58,405 bases of DNA from Chloroflexota bacterium. GTDB lineage: Bacteria; Chloroflexota; Anaerolineae; Promineifilales; Promineifilaceae. The notes below the pieces were generated by a model. That model saw nothing but the letters and a program-made list of their open reading frames with translations, was not told the DNA's origin and searched no databases. The stretch covers positions 1-58,405 of the forward strand of contig JAJRVV010000066.1 in the NCBI GenBank assembly GCA_024277135.1. Direction: 5' to 3'. The translations under genes were made by a program, and so were the position numbers. Shown one piece after another: positions 43,853 to 52,830 of the stretch. The number at the start of each line of letters is the position of its first letter. The stretch's first letter is position 1.

Positions 43853-43870
43853 AAGTCTCTCTGGAGACTT
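43853..43870. repeat. Small perfect hairpin in the transporter leader
   Basis: AAGTCTC / GAGACTT with a 4-nt loop, 39 nt upstream of the BMP lipoprotein start. It may be an attenuator element or the end of the upstream transcript. Confidence 0.5.
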
Positions 43871-43895
43871 GCGAGGTCTTGATGGGTACGATAGA

Positions 43896-45116
43896 TCATG
43901 AAATGCCGATAGAATCACCTCCCTCTTGAGTGGGTAATGCCGGTGGGATGTCCCAAGTTCGGCCTGATTGCCGGGAAAGGGTTTCCAATTCGTTCCGATA
44001 AAACTCGACTTGCTGCGGCTGGTTTTTTTGGGCCAGTTGTAACGCCTGGATGAGGTCTTGATAGGCGAGGTCGTACTGTTTTTGGCGGCGGTAGGCGAGG
44101 CTACGGTCGTGATACAGGCTGGGCGTCGGCGGGTGGGCAAAGGAGATGGCCTGACTGAAATGATGGATGACATCCTCGATTTTGCCGATGTCCAGGGCGT
44201 ACCGGCCCAGCAGTTGGTGAGCGACGGTCTGAGCCTGGGGGGTGGGCAGGCCGAGTTGGAGCGATTTACGCAGGTTTTGCACGGCCGGGCGCGGGATTTG
44301 CTGTTTTTGTCCGGCCTGGGCCAGCGCCAGTTGCAGATAAGCCAGACCGGAATGGGGGTTTTTTTGGATGAAAGCGCGTAATTGTCGCTTGGCGGCGTTG
44401 GCGGCGCCGCCGCGGCGCAAGGCGTCAATGTAACTCATTTGCAGTTCGGGATCGTGTGGACTGGTCTGAGCGGCGCGGGTCAGTTGGGCGAATTCAGCGG
44501 CAGCGGCGGCCGTTGGGTGAGCCGGGGTTTCAAACCAGCCGGTGCGGTCTCCCTGCCAAAAAAGGAAGAGGAGAGCGGCGTGGAGCACGGCCGTCACGCT
44601 GCTGGCAATGGGCGTGGCTGAAAAATTGTAAATCGCGCGCCAATCCCCCTCAAAGCCGAGCAGGGTGAAAACGGGATAGTAAATGAGCGAAAAGTAAGTT
44701 TGGAAGCGGAAGGCGCGCAGGCCGAAGTAACGCAAAGCGGGCGAGTTGTTGTTGCGGAAAATGAGCCAGAGGGCAAGGCCGAACAAAAGCGACCCGATGG
44801 TTCCGGCCAGGCTGATAAACCAGCGTTCAGGAGCGGTGTAATTGCCGATGTGTTCGACAAATCCCCAAAAGCCGCGATAGGCGAATTGGAGCACCTGCCC
44901 ATCAAACTGCCAGACAGAAAGGGCGTGGCCTAGTTCATGGAAAAAGACGCCGATGGGGACGGCGATGAAGAAAGCGGCTTGTTCGCCCAGATGCTTTTTG
45001 CGGGGGGTGAGGGGGGGCTGTTTGAGGTCGGCTCGTTCGCGCCAGATGACGGCCGTCAGTTGCAAACTGCGAAATACGTAGATGAGGGCGAAAAGGTTGA
45101 AGAGTTGCCCAAGCAT
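43896..45116 (-). CDS. M50-like membrane zinc metalloprotease with C-terminal TPR region
   Basis: 406 residues. Several transmembrane helices (about 1-20, 48-66, 98-120, 135-160, 175-195) include FFHELGHALSVW near residue 58, an HExxH zinc motif in a membrane helix as in site-2 proteases. The second half (210-390) is soluble and helical with TPR-like repeats (ALRRGGAANAAKRQLRAFIQ, SLAYRRQKQYDLAYQDLIQA). The third zinc ligand is not evident, so activity is uncertain. Such proteins may cut membrane-bound regulators. It is divergent from the cNMP/bPH2 gene. Confidence 0.75.
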   Translation of the reverse strand: MLGQLFNLFALIYVFRSLQLTAVIWRERADLKQPPLTPRKKHLGEQAAFFIAVPIGVFFHELGHALSVWQFDGQVLQFAYRGFWGFVEHIGNYTAPERWFISLAGTIGSLLFGLALWLIFRNNNSPALRYFGLRAFRFQTYFSLIYYPVFTLLGFEGDWRAIYNFSATPIASSVTAVLHAALLFLFWQGDRTGWFETPAHPTAAAAAEFAQLTRAAQTSPHDPELQMSYIDALRRGGAANAAKRQLRAFIQKNPHSGLAYLQLALAQAGQKQQIPRPAVQNLRKSLQLGLPTPQAQTVAHQLLGRYALDIGKIEDVIHHFSQAISFAHPPTPSLYHDRSLAYRRQKQYDLAYQDLIQALQLAQKNQPQQVEFYRNELETLSRQSGRTWDIPPALPTQEGGDSIGIS

Positions 45117-45299
45117 GAAGATGGTTGACCTGTCAGGTAAGCGGCAATAAGACGGCGCCTGCTTTCATTAAAAAAAGCCGATGCGCCGAACCCAGCTTAC
45201 GGTTGTTAATAGATGGAGAGAATCATACAACAGGGACGGAGGGACGGCAACCGGAGGGCGTAAAAAATGATACTGTATCGGAGAGGTTTTCCCCACTCT

Positions 45300-45315
45300 C
45301 ACCTTATGTTAAAAT
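45300..45315 (+). promoter_or_regulatory. Probable -10 region of the cNMP-binding/bPH2 gene
   Basis: CACCTTATGTTAAAAT repeats the 16-mer found at 20698-20713 with one change. TAAAAT (45310-45315) would give a 5' leader of about 13 nt. No good -35 is visible. Confidence 0.35.
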
Positions 45316-45334
45316 AGGCCGGAGGAAGGTAGCG

Positions 45335-47083
45335 GTGACAACAAAAGTGGAATTCCTGGGACAACTCCCAATTTTTGCCGATTTATACGAGGATGAGCTG
45401 CGGACGCTGGCTCAAATTTGTGATGAGTATGAATTTGACGGCGCCAGCGTGATCGCCTACCAGCGGGATGTGGCGGATCGGCTGTACATTGTGCGCAGCG
45501 GCCGTCTGTTTGCCCGCAGCGTGGATGAGCGGGGCATTGTCCGCGAAACGCGCTCCTATTTTGCCGGGGATTATTTTGAGGATGCCTGGTTGTTTGCCGC
45601 CGAAGCGCATCCGGCGACGGTGCGCGGCGCCGGCGACGGCCGTCTCCTCATCATCGAAAACGGCAAATTCCTGGCCTTGCTGGAGAAAAATCGCAATCTG
45701 CTGGATCGGCTGGCGCCGGTGTATGATGACCGTGATGAAATCATCAGCGGCTTGTCGGAAACGGCGTGGGCGGCCGCCCAGAAAAGCCGGATTCGCGCCG
45801 ACAAGCGAAGTACGGCCGTCAACCTGTTGACAGATGAACTGGTCGAATTTCACGCTCGGCGCAGCCGTTGGTACTTGCTTTTGCGCATCATTGGCCCGGC
45901 GCTGGCGCTGCTCTTGTTTCCCCTGTTGGTCTTCGCTCTCCTCAACGGCGGGGCCGGCACGTCCATGAGCGCCGCCCGATTGGTCGTCCCGGTCGCGCTG
46001 TTCTTCATCTTCACCGTTGTTCTCGGTTTCCAACTGCTGGACTGGTCAAACGATTACTTCGTCATCACCAACAAACACCTGGTACACCGGGAATTTGAAC
46101 TGCGCCGTTTCCGCACCAACGTCAACAAAATTCCCATCGATCAAGTTCAAAGCGTGGAAATCGTCAAGCCTAACTTTGTGGCGAATGTGTTCAACTTTGG
46201 CACAGCCCGCATTACTACATCCGCGCAAAATCGCGTCCTCTATTTTGACAATATTGACGATCCCCGCCGCGTAGAAGAATCGTTGAACCAACTGCGGCAG
46301 CGGGTGCAGGCGTTGGATGCGGGACGGGCGCAGGCCACGATGCGCCAATCCATTGAAAGCCACTTCCAGACACGGCCGCCCATGCGTCTAGTAGAGAATG
46401 AAGAGGAAGCGGATGAACCCGCCGCCAAAACGGCCGGATTTTGGCAATCGATTCGTAAACGGTATCAGGCGCGGGTGGTGGAGAATGGCGTCATCACTTA
46501 TCGGAAGCATTATTTTGTGCTGTTTGGCGAGATCGCCTGGCCGTTCGGCATTTTGGTTGGGCTGACGTTGCTGAGTATGATTTTGGTGCGGCTGTTTGAG
46601 TTTACGGTGCTCCAGATAGCGTTGCCGATGACGTTGATTGGCTTACTTGATTCAGGTTGGCTTGTGTGGCAGATTGAGGATTGGCGCAATGACACGTTTC
46701 AGCTCACGGATCGGTATGTGATTGATATTGATAGACGGCCGTTTGGCTTTGGCGAGAGCCGCAAACAAGCCGAACTGAGCAATGTGCAAAACATCAGCTC
46801 CGACCGCCCCAGCTTTTTGGCTACCATTTTCAACTACGGCAATGTCATCGTGGAAACGGCCGGCGCCACCGCCGATATCACCTTTGAAAGTGTCTCCAAT
46901 CCCAACCGAATACAGAGCGACATCTTCAAAAAGCGGGACCAATTTCGCCAAAAACAGCGCGTCAGCGAAGGAGAACGGCGACGCAAAGAGTATGCCGTTC
47001 TCCTGGATGTGTATCAGCAAGCCCAGGAGCAAGCCCGCATCCCGCGCCGCACCCCGCCCCCGGAGGAAGAAATGGAAGGATGA
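45335..47083 (+). CDS. Cyclic-nucleotide-binding-domain protein with two membrane bPH2 (YdbT-like) modules
   Basis: 582 residues from GTG 45335 (AAGG and GGAGG upstream); the ORF from 45125 lacks a ribosome site. Residues 1-120 resemble a cNMP-binding domain (GASVIAYQRDVADRLYIVRS, GDYFEDAWLFAAEAHPATVR). Two membrane-PH units follow: helices around 185-240 with WSNDYFVITNKHLVHREFEL, and helices around 400-450 with WRNDTFQLTDRYVIDIDRRP, each continuing into a beta-rich bPH2 fold (NVQNISSDRPSFLATIFNYG). The combination suggests an envelope sensor regulated by a cytoplasmic ligand. The stop codon lies in the left arm of a repeat foldback. Confidence 0.82.
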   Translation: MTTKVEFLGQLPIFADLYEDELRTLAQICDEYEFDGASVIAYQRDVADRLYIVRSGRLFARSVDERGIVRETRSYFAGDYFEDAWLFAAEAHPATVRGAGDGRLLIIENGKFLALLEKNRNLLDRLAPVYDDRDEIISGLSETAWAAAQKSRIRADKRSTAVNLLTDELVEFHARRSRWYLLLRIIGPALALLLFPLLVFALLNGGAGTSMSAARLVVPVALFFIFTVVLGFQLLDWSNDYFVITNKHLVHREFELRRFRTNVNKIPIDQVQSVEIVKPNFVANVFNFGTARITTSAQNRVLYFDNIDDPRRVEESLNQLRQRVQALDAGRAQATMRQSIESHFQTRPPMRLVENEEEADEPAAKTAGFWQSIRKRYQARVVENGVITYRKHYFVLFGEIAWPFGILVGLTLLSMILVRLFEFTVLQIALPMTLIGLLDSGWLVWQIEDWRNDTFQLTDRYVIDIDRRPFGFGESRKQAELSNVQNISSDRPSFLATIFNYGNVIVETAGATADITFESVSNPNRIQSDIFKKRDQFRQKQRVSEGERRRKEYAVLLDVYQQAQEQARIPRRTPPPEEEMEG

Positions 47084-47132
47084 AGGCGGAGGGATGAAGG
47101 CAGAAATCAGAATTTTTCCGCCTTCATCCTTC
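47075..47132. repeat. Foldback of heptamers overlapping a stop codon (GAAGGAT/TTCATCC)
   Basis: A 16-bp perfect inverted repeat (47075-47090 with 47117-47132) made of GAAGGAT, GAAGGCG, GAGGGAT, GAAGGCA and, in the other arm, TTCCGCC, TTCATCC, TTCATCC. The TGA of the bPH2 gene (47081-47083) lies in the left arm. Confidence 0.85.
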
Positions 47133-47155
47133 ATCCTTCAGCCTTTGATTAGTCT

Positions 47156-47695
47156 ATGTCTACTTTAGAAATTGTCACCCTGCCCAACCCTGTTTTGCGT
47201 CAGAGAACGCACAAAGTTGCTGATTTTGGCCCCGATTTTCAAAAGTTGGTAGATGACATGATTGAGACGATGCGGGCGGCCAGCGGCGTTGGCCTAGCTG
47301 CGCCCCAAATCGGCCAATCGCTGCGGATGGCTGTCGTCGAGAACCTGCCCGATGAAGATGAAGAAGGGAATGAACTGCCGGGTACGCGCCAGTTATTCGT
47401 CATCGTCAACCCGGAAATCTTTTGGAAGTCGCGGGAGACGGTGGACGGCATCGAAGGCTGCCTTTCCATCCCCGGTTATCTGGGCGAGGTGGAGCGGTAC
47501 GAGGCCATCCGCGTGCGTGGGCAAGACCGGCACGGCAAAAAGATGCGGCTGAAGCTGGAGGGGTGGACGGCCCGCATTTTCCAGCATGAGATCGATCATC
47601 TGGAGGGTGTGTTGTTTATTGACAAACTGACGGCGCCGGAGAATTTCTGGACGGAAGAAGCGTATCGGGCGCAGTTTGAGGAGGAGGAGGAGTGA
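47156..47695 (+). CDS. def: Peptide deformylase
   Basis: 179 residues. All three motifs are present: GVGLAAPQIG (residues 41-50), EGCLSIPGY with the zinc-binding Cys (about 100), and HEIDHLEGVLFID with HExxH-type metal ligands (about 146). It removes the formyl group from nascent proteins. An EDEEGNELPG insertion after motif 1 is typical of type I enzymes. The stop codon is immediately followed by a heptamer array; gatC follows. Confidence 0.97.
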   Translation: MSTLEIVTLPNPVLRQRTHKVADFGPDFQKLVDDMIETMRAASGVGLAAPQIGQSLRMAVVENLPDEDEEGNELPGTRQLFVIVNPEIFWKSRETVDGIEGCLSIPGYLGEVERYEAIRVRGQDRHGKKMRLKLEGWTARIFQHEIDHLEGVLFIDKLTAPENFWTEEAYRAQFEEEEE

Positions 47696-47751
47696 GCAGT
47701 ATTCAGTATTCAGTGAGCGGTGTTCAGTGAGCGGTGTTCGCTGAACGTTGA
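47696..47751. repeat. Heptanucleotide tandem array, 8 units (TCAGTAT/GCGGTGT)
   Basis: GCAGTAT, TCAGTAT, TCAGTGA, GCGGTGT, TCAGTGA, GCGGTGT, TCGCTGA, ACGTTGA start at the base after the def stop codon and end 16 nt before the gatC ATG. TCAGTGA units occur twice as 14-bp pairs with GCGGTGT. Confidence 0.85.
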
Positions 47752-47767
47752 ATATGGGAACAGAGCT

Positions 47768-48061
47768 ATGTCAAAATTAACGCTGAAAGATGTGGAAAAG
47801 ATCGCTCATCTGGCGCGGCTGGAATTAACTGAGGACGAGAAGAAACTGTATTTGGAACAGTTGACGGCCGTGTTGGATTATGCGGCCGTGCTCGACGAAC
47901 TTGACCTGGAAGGCGTTCTCCCCAGCCCCCACGCCGTCGCCCAACAAAACATCCTGCGCGATGATGTGATTGAGCCATCTTTGCCCATCGAAGACACTCT
48001 GCACAACGCGCCCCAGCAGGCTGATAATCAGTTTCTCATCCAATCTGTGTTGGATGAGTAA
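47768..48061 (+). CDS. gatC: Glutamyl-tRNA(Gln)/aspartyl-tRNA(Asn) amidotransferase subunit C
   Basis: 97 residues from ATG 47768, the normal GatC length. LTLKDVEKIAHLARLELTEDE at the N-terminus and the C-terminal LRDDVIEPSL...AP are characteristic. GatC stabilises the GatA-GatB complex that converts misacylated Glu-tRNA(Gln). Normally gatA follows directly; here a restriction-modification pair and a SanA-like gene lie between. Confidence 0.95.
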   Translation: MSKLTLKDVEKIAHLARLELTEDEKKLYLEQLTAVLDYAAVLDELDLEGVLPSPHAVAQQNILRDDVIEPSLPIEDTLHNAPQQADNQFLIQSVLDE

Positions 48062-48087
48062 AACGCAAAACTTGCGGGGAGATCAAA

Positions 48088-49269
48088 ATGTCTGAAAGGG
48101 ATATTGGACAGGAAACCGCGACAGAAATTCAATCATTCAAAGTCGGAAAAACCGACTTGACCATGCGCGAATTAGAACAACCTGTCACCATGATGGCATC
48201 CACAGAAAAAGACGCCGTTACCAATATCTCGCAGAAATTTTCAATTTATGTGAACGAGCCAACCTATGCGCCGCTTTTTTTTCGGGGTGATGCACTGGAC
48301 GTTTTACGTGAATTGCCTGATGCTGCTATTGATTTTTGTATGACCAGCCCGCCTTATTGGGGTAAACGGCAGTATCTTGGCGGCGGTATCGGATTGGAAG
48401 ATGATTATCGGGACTACATTCGTAATCTGGTTCAGATTAGCGGCGAGGTCAACCGCGCATTGAAACCTACCGGCTCGTTTTGGTTAAACATAGGCGATTC
48501 TTACAAAGACAAACATCTGCTAGGCATCCCGTGGCGGGTAGCGCTTGAACTCATGGATTCTCAGGGATGGATTCTGCGTAACGATGTGATTTGGCACAAG
48601 GTTAAAGGGGGTCTTGACAACACAAAAGATCGCCTCCGCAATGTTCATGAGACCATTTTTCATTTTGTAAAGACGCCCAAAGGTTACTATTACGATGTAG
48701 ACGCCATTCGTTCCAAACCGAGGAAGGCAAAAATCAGCAATGGCGCCATTGTGTCTGCCACCGGCGTCACCGGCGTGCGTTACAAACGCCAAATTGAGCT
48801 GTCTACAGAACTAACGCTGCCGGAAAAAGAAGCGGCGTTGGCGGCGTTAAACGAGATGTTACAAAAAATGGAACTGGGCAAAATCGCCGATTTTCGGATG
48901 ATCATTCGCGGCCAACAGCGCACAACCCACTCTAATTCGGGCCGGGTGTCGGGGCGCGCCCGCGAGTTGCAGGATAAGGGCTTCTACTTTCTCAAGTATC
49001 ATCCCAAGGGAAGCAAGCCGAGCGATGTTTGGGACATTTTGCCGGAAGATACCCAGAAGCGGGCAACGCATTACGCGCCGTACCCTGAAGATTTATGCAA
49101 AATCCCCATACTGGCTACCTGTCCGCCCGATGGTGTTGTATTAGACCCGTTCTGCGGTACAGGAACCACAATGCTGGTGGCCCGTTTGTTGGGGCGCAAA
49201 TCGGTTGGCATTGATATTTCTCACGAGTATATACAAATTGCCGAACAGCGTTGCATGAGATTGCTATGA
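48088..49269 (+). CDS. DNA methyltransferase of a type II restriction-modification system (beta class, probably N4-cytosine)
   Basis: 393 residues. The catalytic motif TSPPYWGKRQY (about residue 85) comes before the AdoMet-binding DPFCGTGTTMLVARLLGRKSVGID (about 352), the beta-class order. SPPY with FWLNIGDSYKDK is typical of N4-cytosine enzymes, though N6-adenine cannot be excluded. The roughly 150 residues between hold the variable target-recognition part. It should protect DNA against the restriction enzyme whose ATG overlaps its stop (ATGA). GGGGAG 6 nt upstream defines the start. The gene contains no CGGCCG site, unlike its neighbours, and is more AT-rich, suggesting recent acquisition. 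Confidence 0.9.
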   Translation: MSERDIGQETATEIQSFKVGKTDLTMRELEQPVTMMASTEKDAVTNISQKFSIYVNEPTYAPLFFRGDALDVLRELPDAAIDFCMTSPPYWGKRQYLGGGIGLEDDYRDYIRNLVQISGEVNRALKPTGSFWLNIGDSYKDKHLLGIPWRVALELMDSQGWILRNDVIWHKVKGGLDNTKDRLRNVHETIFHFVKTPKGYYYDVDAIRSKPRKAKISNGAIVSATGVTGVRYKRQIELSTELTLPEKEAALAALNEMLQKMELGKIADFRMIIRGQQRTTHSNSGRVSGRARELQDKGFYFLKYHPKGSKPSDVWDILPEDTQKRATHYAPYPEDLCKIPILATCPPDGVVLDPFCGTGTTMLVARLLGRKSVGIDISHEYIQIAEQRCMRLL

Positions 49270-50111
49270 GCGGCCTGTTGGAACTTTACGGCGTTGCTAC
49301 GAAGGCGGATGAGTCGAATTGGGATGACATCATTCAGCGCCAGATGTGTCCTTACCTTAAGCGTCGCTGCGCCAAAACGAGAAAAAGTACGCCGGATTTG
49401 ACGATTGGCGCTTGCTCTGTTTTGTACAGTCGAGATAACAAGCGCATCATGATTTGTCCCCATCGTTTATTGGACAGACGACAAATTTTTTTGGATTGCC
49501 TTCATTTATTGACCTTGCATGAGCCGGGGAATGAATTGCATATCGTTTCTGAGGTCGCAGTTCCTGGCGGTTCTGTTGATTATTGTCTTGTTTCAGTGCG
49601 TGATCAGCGGGTTGTAGATTTTGTGGGCATGGAGCTGCAAACGTTGGATACAACAGGGACGGTTTGGCCGGCCCGGCAACGGTTTTTGCAGAGTAAGGGG
49701 ATTGCTGTTGACTCCCGCGACACAGATTCCGCTAAAAGTTTTGGCATGAACTGGAAGATGACAGCCAAAACTATTTTGATGCAGTTGAATCACAAAATAC
49801 ATACCTTTGAAAACGTACACAAGCATTTAGTCCTTGTTGTCCAAAATCATCTGGTGGATTATATGCGGCGCGAGTTCCAATTTGAGCATATTGCCAATGC
49901 TCGTTTGGGCGATTCCTTGCATATTCATACGTATGCGCTTAACCGGGGAGACGATTTTTCATTTCGTTTGGGATTAAGCAGCCGATATAGCACAGACGCC
50001 GATGGCGTGGCCCGGAGTCTAGGATTGCAAGCCGACCCGAATGTGGCTCTTGAGCATATTATCGGGTTGTTGGAAGCGAAAATCTCGTCTAAAACATTGT
50101 TTGCTTTGTGA
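49266..50111 (+). CDS. Type II restriction endonuclease of the NotI/EagI family
   Basis: 281 residues. [20 protein letters not shown], a further GAC and ICPHRLL supply four cysteines, matching the iron-binding N-terminal site described for Not[12 protein letters not shown] and [20 protein letters not shown] contain the Asp and Glu-x-Gln residues of the PD-(D/E)xK-type active site in this family. NotI cuts GCGGCCGC and EagI cuts CGGCCG, so a GGCC-centred GC-only target is likely; the exact site is unknown. The start overlaps the methyltransferase stop by 4 nt. No ACGGCCGT occurs in the gene. Confidence 0.88.
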   Translation: MSGLLELYGVATKADESNWDDIIQRQMCPYLKRRCAKTRKSTPDLTIGACSVLYSRDNKRIMICPHRLLDRRQIFLDCLHLLTLHEPGNELHIVSEVAVPGGSVDYCLVSVRDQRVVDFVGMELQTLDTTGTVWPARQRFLQSKGIAVDSRDTDSAKSFGMNWKMTAKTILMQLNHKIHTFENVHKHLVLVVQNHLVDYMRREFQFEHIANARLGDSLHIHTYALNRGDDFSFRLGLSSRYSTDADGVARSLGLQADPNVALEHIIGLLEAKISSKTLFAL

Positions 50112-50127
50112 AGGGACGGCCGCGCTG

Positions 50128-50766
50128 TTGAAACGTAAGCATAGGAAGCGGGTTTTGTCTGGCGTGTTATTTCTTCTGGCGCTTGTTAGTTTGCCTTTCG
50201 TCTGGCGGAAGGGGGTGCAGTGGGTGTACGGCCGTTCCATTTACACCCCTTCCACCGTCCCTGCTGACCGGGTAGCCATCGTGTTTGGGGCGGCGGTGTA
50301 TCAAAACGGCCGTTTATCTTCCGTGTTGCGTGATCGGATGGATACGGCCGTCGCCCTCTACCAGGACGGCAAAGTGCAAAAAATCCTGGTCAGCGGCGAC
50401 AACCGCTTTGAAGATTACGACGAGCCGGGCGCGATGATGGATTATGCCATTGAGCGCGGCGTCCATCCCGACGACATCCAACCCGATTACGGCGGCCGGC
50501 GCACTTACGACACCTGTTACCGGGCGCGGGAGATTTTTCAACTGGAAACGGCCGTTTTAGTGACGCAACAGTTCCATTTGCCGCGGGCGCTGTTCACCTG
50601 CCAGCGGTTGGGGATTGAGGCGGTGGGGGTGATGGCGGATTTACGGCCGTACCGCGCCGCCCGCTGGTATGAAATTCGGGAAACGGTGGCAACGGCCGTG
50701 GCCTTGTGGGATACAATCAGGCAGCTACCAGCCCCGGTATTGGGCGATCCGATACCGATTAACTGA
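50128..50766 (+). CDS. SanA/YdcF-like DUF218 membrane protein
   Basis: About 212 residues if TTG 50128 is the start; the in-frame ATG at 50041 would overlap the restriction gene deeply. One N-terminal transmembrane helix ([18 protein letters not shown]) precedes the DUF218 domain: [66 protein letters not shown] and [16 protein letters not shown]. SanA/ElyC relatives act in envelope or peptidoglycan-precursor homeostasis. It contains several ACGGCCGT-type sites, so native DNA resumes right after the restriction gene. Confidence 0.88.
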   Translation: MKRKHRKRVLSGVLFLLALVSLPFVWRKGVQWVYGRSIYTPSTVPADRVAIVFGAAVYQNGRLSSVLRDRMDTAVALYQDGKVQKILVSGDNRFEDYDEPGAMMDYAIERGVHPDDIQPDYGGRRTYDTCYRAREIFQLETAVLVTQQFHLPRALFTCQRLGIEAVGVMADLRPYRAARWYEIRETVATAVALWDTIRQLPAPVLGDPIPIN

Positions 50767-50780
50767 CGATTGAAAAATTC

Positions 50781-50845
50781 ACCGCAAAGAGCGCGAAGCA
50801 CGCAAAGATAAAAAATCCCTTTGCGATCTTTGCGTCCTTTGCGGT
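50781..50845. repeat. Foldback of CGCAAAG words before gatA
   Basis: ACCGCAAAG and ACGCAAAGAT (50781-50789, 50800-50809) pair with ATCTTTGCGT and CTTTGCGGT (50826-50835, 50837-50845). It resembles CGCAAAG-type intergenic repeats found in many environmental bacteria. No T run follows. Confidence 0.7.
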
Positions 50846-50865
50846 TAAAAAAATAGGCGAGCAAC

Positions 50866-52323
50866 ATGAATTTAACCGAGCTGACATTGACCGAACTACG
50901 AACGGCACTGCGCCGGGGCGAGACCAGCAGCGTTGCTGCCACGCAAGCCATCCTGGACCGCATCGTCGAGCAGGACAACGAGATCAAAAGCTATCTCACT
51001 ATCACCGATGAGATGGCGTTGGAACAGGCGGCGGCGGCAGACAGGCGGCGGGCTAACGGCGAGGATGGGCCGCTGTTGGGCGTGCCCATTGCGGTGAAAG
51101 ACATCATCGCTACCAAAGGCGCGCCCACCACGGCCGGAAGCAAAATTCTGGAAGGATTCATTCCGCCTTACGACGCTTTTGTCGTGCAAAAGCTGAAAGA
51201 GGCGGGAGCCGTTATCCTGGGCAAAACCAACACCGACGAGTTTGCCATGGGATCGTCCACGGAAAACTCCGGCTACTTCACCACCCGCAACCCGTGGGAT
51301 TTGACGCGGGTTCCCGGCGGTAGCAGCGGCGGCAGCGCGGCGGCGGTGGCGGCCAAGATGGCGTATGCCGCCCTGGGGACGGATACGGGGGGCAGTGTGC
51401 GCCAACCGGCTTCGTTTTGCGGCGTGGTGGGGCTGAGGCCGACTTACGGCCGTATCTCCCGCTGGGGTGTGATCGCCTTCGCCTCGTCGCTGGATCAGGT
51501 GGGCATGTTTGGCCGGACGGTGATGGATACGGCCGTGCTCTTTCAGGCAGTGGCGGGCTACGACAAACGGGACAGTACCTCGCTCAACATCCCCGTCCCC
51601 GACGCAGCGGCTGCGCTCACCGGCGACATCAAGGGATTGCGCGTCGGCGCGCCCAAAGAGTATTTCATCGAAGGGATCGAGTCGGAAGTGGAAACGGCCG
51701 TGCGCGCCGCCATTGCCCAATTAGAAAAACTGGGGGCCGAAACCGTCGAAATCAGCCTGCCCCACACCCAGTACGCTCTGCCCGTCTACTACCTCATCGC
51801 TCCGGCCGAGGCCAGCGCCAACCTGGCCCGCTACGACGGCGTCCGCTACGGCCCCCGCGTGGAGGGGGCGGATATGATTGATTCCGTCAAACAGACGCGC
51901 GCCCTGTTCGGCCCGGAGGTGAAGCGGCGCATTATGCTGGGGACGTATGCGTTGAGTGCGGGCTATTATGATGCGTATTACGGCCGTGCCCTCAAAGTAC
52001 GCACCCTCATCAAAAACGACTTCAAAACCGCCTTCGAGCAGGTGGATGTCATCGCTGCCCCCACCAGCCCCACCACCGCCTTCAAAATCGGCGAACGCGC
52101 CGACGACCCGCTGAGCATGTACCTGGCGGATGTCTTCACCCTCTCCGTCAATCTCAGCGCCAGTTGCGGTCTCTCTATCCCCTGCGGCTTCGATAGCAAA
52201 GGCCTGCCCATCGGCCTGCAATTGATTGGCGACACGCTGCAAGAAGCGACCGTTCTGAATGCCGCCTACGCTTACGAACAAGCGGCCAGATGGGATCAAC
52301 AACGACTCGAAACGGCCGTTTAA
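50866..52323 (+). CDS. gatA: Glutamyl-tRNA(Gln)/aspartyl-tRNA(Asn) amidotransferase subunit A
   Basis: 485 residues. The amidase signature is complete: catalytic Lys in [15 protein letters not shown] (about residue 79), and [13 protein letters not shown] with the two catalytic serines, continuing to [18 protein letters not shown]. The enzyme releases ammonia from glutamine or asparagine and channels it to GatB. It is separated from gatC by 2.8 kb and from intact gatB by 5.8 kb of other genes. Confidence 0.97.
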   Translation: MNLTELTLTELRTALRRGETSSVAATQAILDRIVEQDNEIKSYLTITDEMALEQAAAADRRRANGEDGPLLGVPIAVKDIIATKGAPTTAGSKILEGFIPPYDAFVVQKLKEAGAVILGKTNTDEFAMGSSTENSGYFTTRNPWDLTRVPGGSSGGSAAAVAAKMAYAALGTDTGGSVRQPASFCGVVGLRPTYGRISRWGVIAFASSLDQVGMFGRTVMDTAVLFQAVAGYDKRDSTSLNIPVPDAAAALTGDIKGLRVGAPKEYFIEGIESEVETAVRAAIAQLEKLGAETVEISLPHTQYALPVYYLIAPAEASANLARYDGVRYGPRVEGADMIDSVKQTRALFGPEVKRRIMLGTYALSAGYYDAYYGRALKVRTLIKNDFKTAFEQVDVIAAPTSPTTAFKIGERADDPLSMYLADVFTLSVNLSASCGLSIPCGFDSKGLPIGLQLIGDTLQEATVLNAAYAYEQAARWDQQRLETAV

Positions 52324-52401
52324 CGCAGCCAGATTCATCCGACATGATATACTTTTAGATGAGGGTCGTTTTTAAGACTTTTATGGGAAAAGAGGTGTAT
52401 G

Positions 52402-52830
52402 ATGACAACAACACAGACCATAACCATTGAGTTGCCAAAGCCGCTATACAATCAGTTGCGGCGCGCGGCTGAATTGGCGCGCCAACCTGTGGCCGACGTG
52501 ATCCAAAAAAGCCTTTCCCACAGCCTACCCCCTTTGTTAGAAGATATTCCTTTGGAATATCAGGTTGATGTGTACCCGATATTGCAAATGGATGTAGAGA
52601 ACTTGCAACAAGAGGTCAGGCGCGTTTTTCCTGCCGGCCGTTGGGCCAGATACGAAGCGTTATTGGACAAGAAAAAGCAAACGCTCTTAACCGAAATGGA
52701 GCAGGCAGAATTCAATGCACTGCGCCGCGAGGCGGATGTATTGATGTTTCGCAAAGGGTATGCAGCCGTTCTGTTAAAACGACAGGGTTATCGTCCCCCC
52801 TCGCCTGGTGAGCTTCCCGCAGTCCAGTGA
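52402..52830 (+). CDS. Small RHH-like protein paired with an HNH nuclease
   Basis: 142 residues from ATG 52402 (GAGGTG 4 nt upstream). The first 45 residues, TITIELPKPLYNQLRRAAEL onward, look like a ribbon-helix-helix-type strand followed by helices; the rest is charged and helical (LQQEVRRVFPAGRWARYEAL). Its stop overlaps the GTG of the HNH gene by 4 nt, so the two are made together. It could be the DNA-binding regulator, antitoxin or specificity partner of the nuclease. I do not recognise a named family. It has one CCGGCCGT site but no ACGGCCGT. Confidence 0.7.
   Translation: MTTTQTITIELPKPLYNQLRRAAELARQPVADVIQKSLSHSLPPLLEDIPLEYQVDVYPILQMDVENLQQEVRRVFPAGRWARYEALLDKKKQTLLTEMEQAEFNALRREADVLMFRKGYAAVLLKRQGYRPPSPGELPAVQ

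Noticed and set aside
43832..44428. 198-codon ORF on the minus strand over the protease gene
   Set aside because: Arg/Pro/Ser-rich shadow of the M50-TPR frame with no recognisable motif.
45125..45334. 70-residue upstream extension of the cNMP/bPH2 protein
   Set aside because: It crosses the probable promoter and has no ribosome site; GTG 45335 has one.
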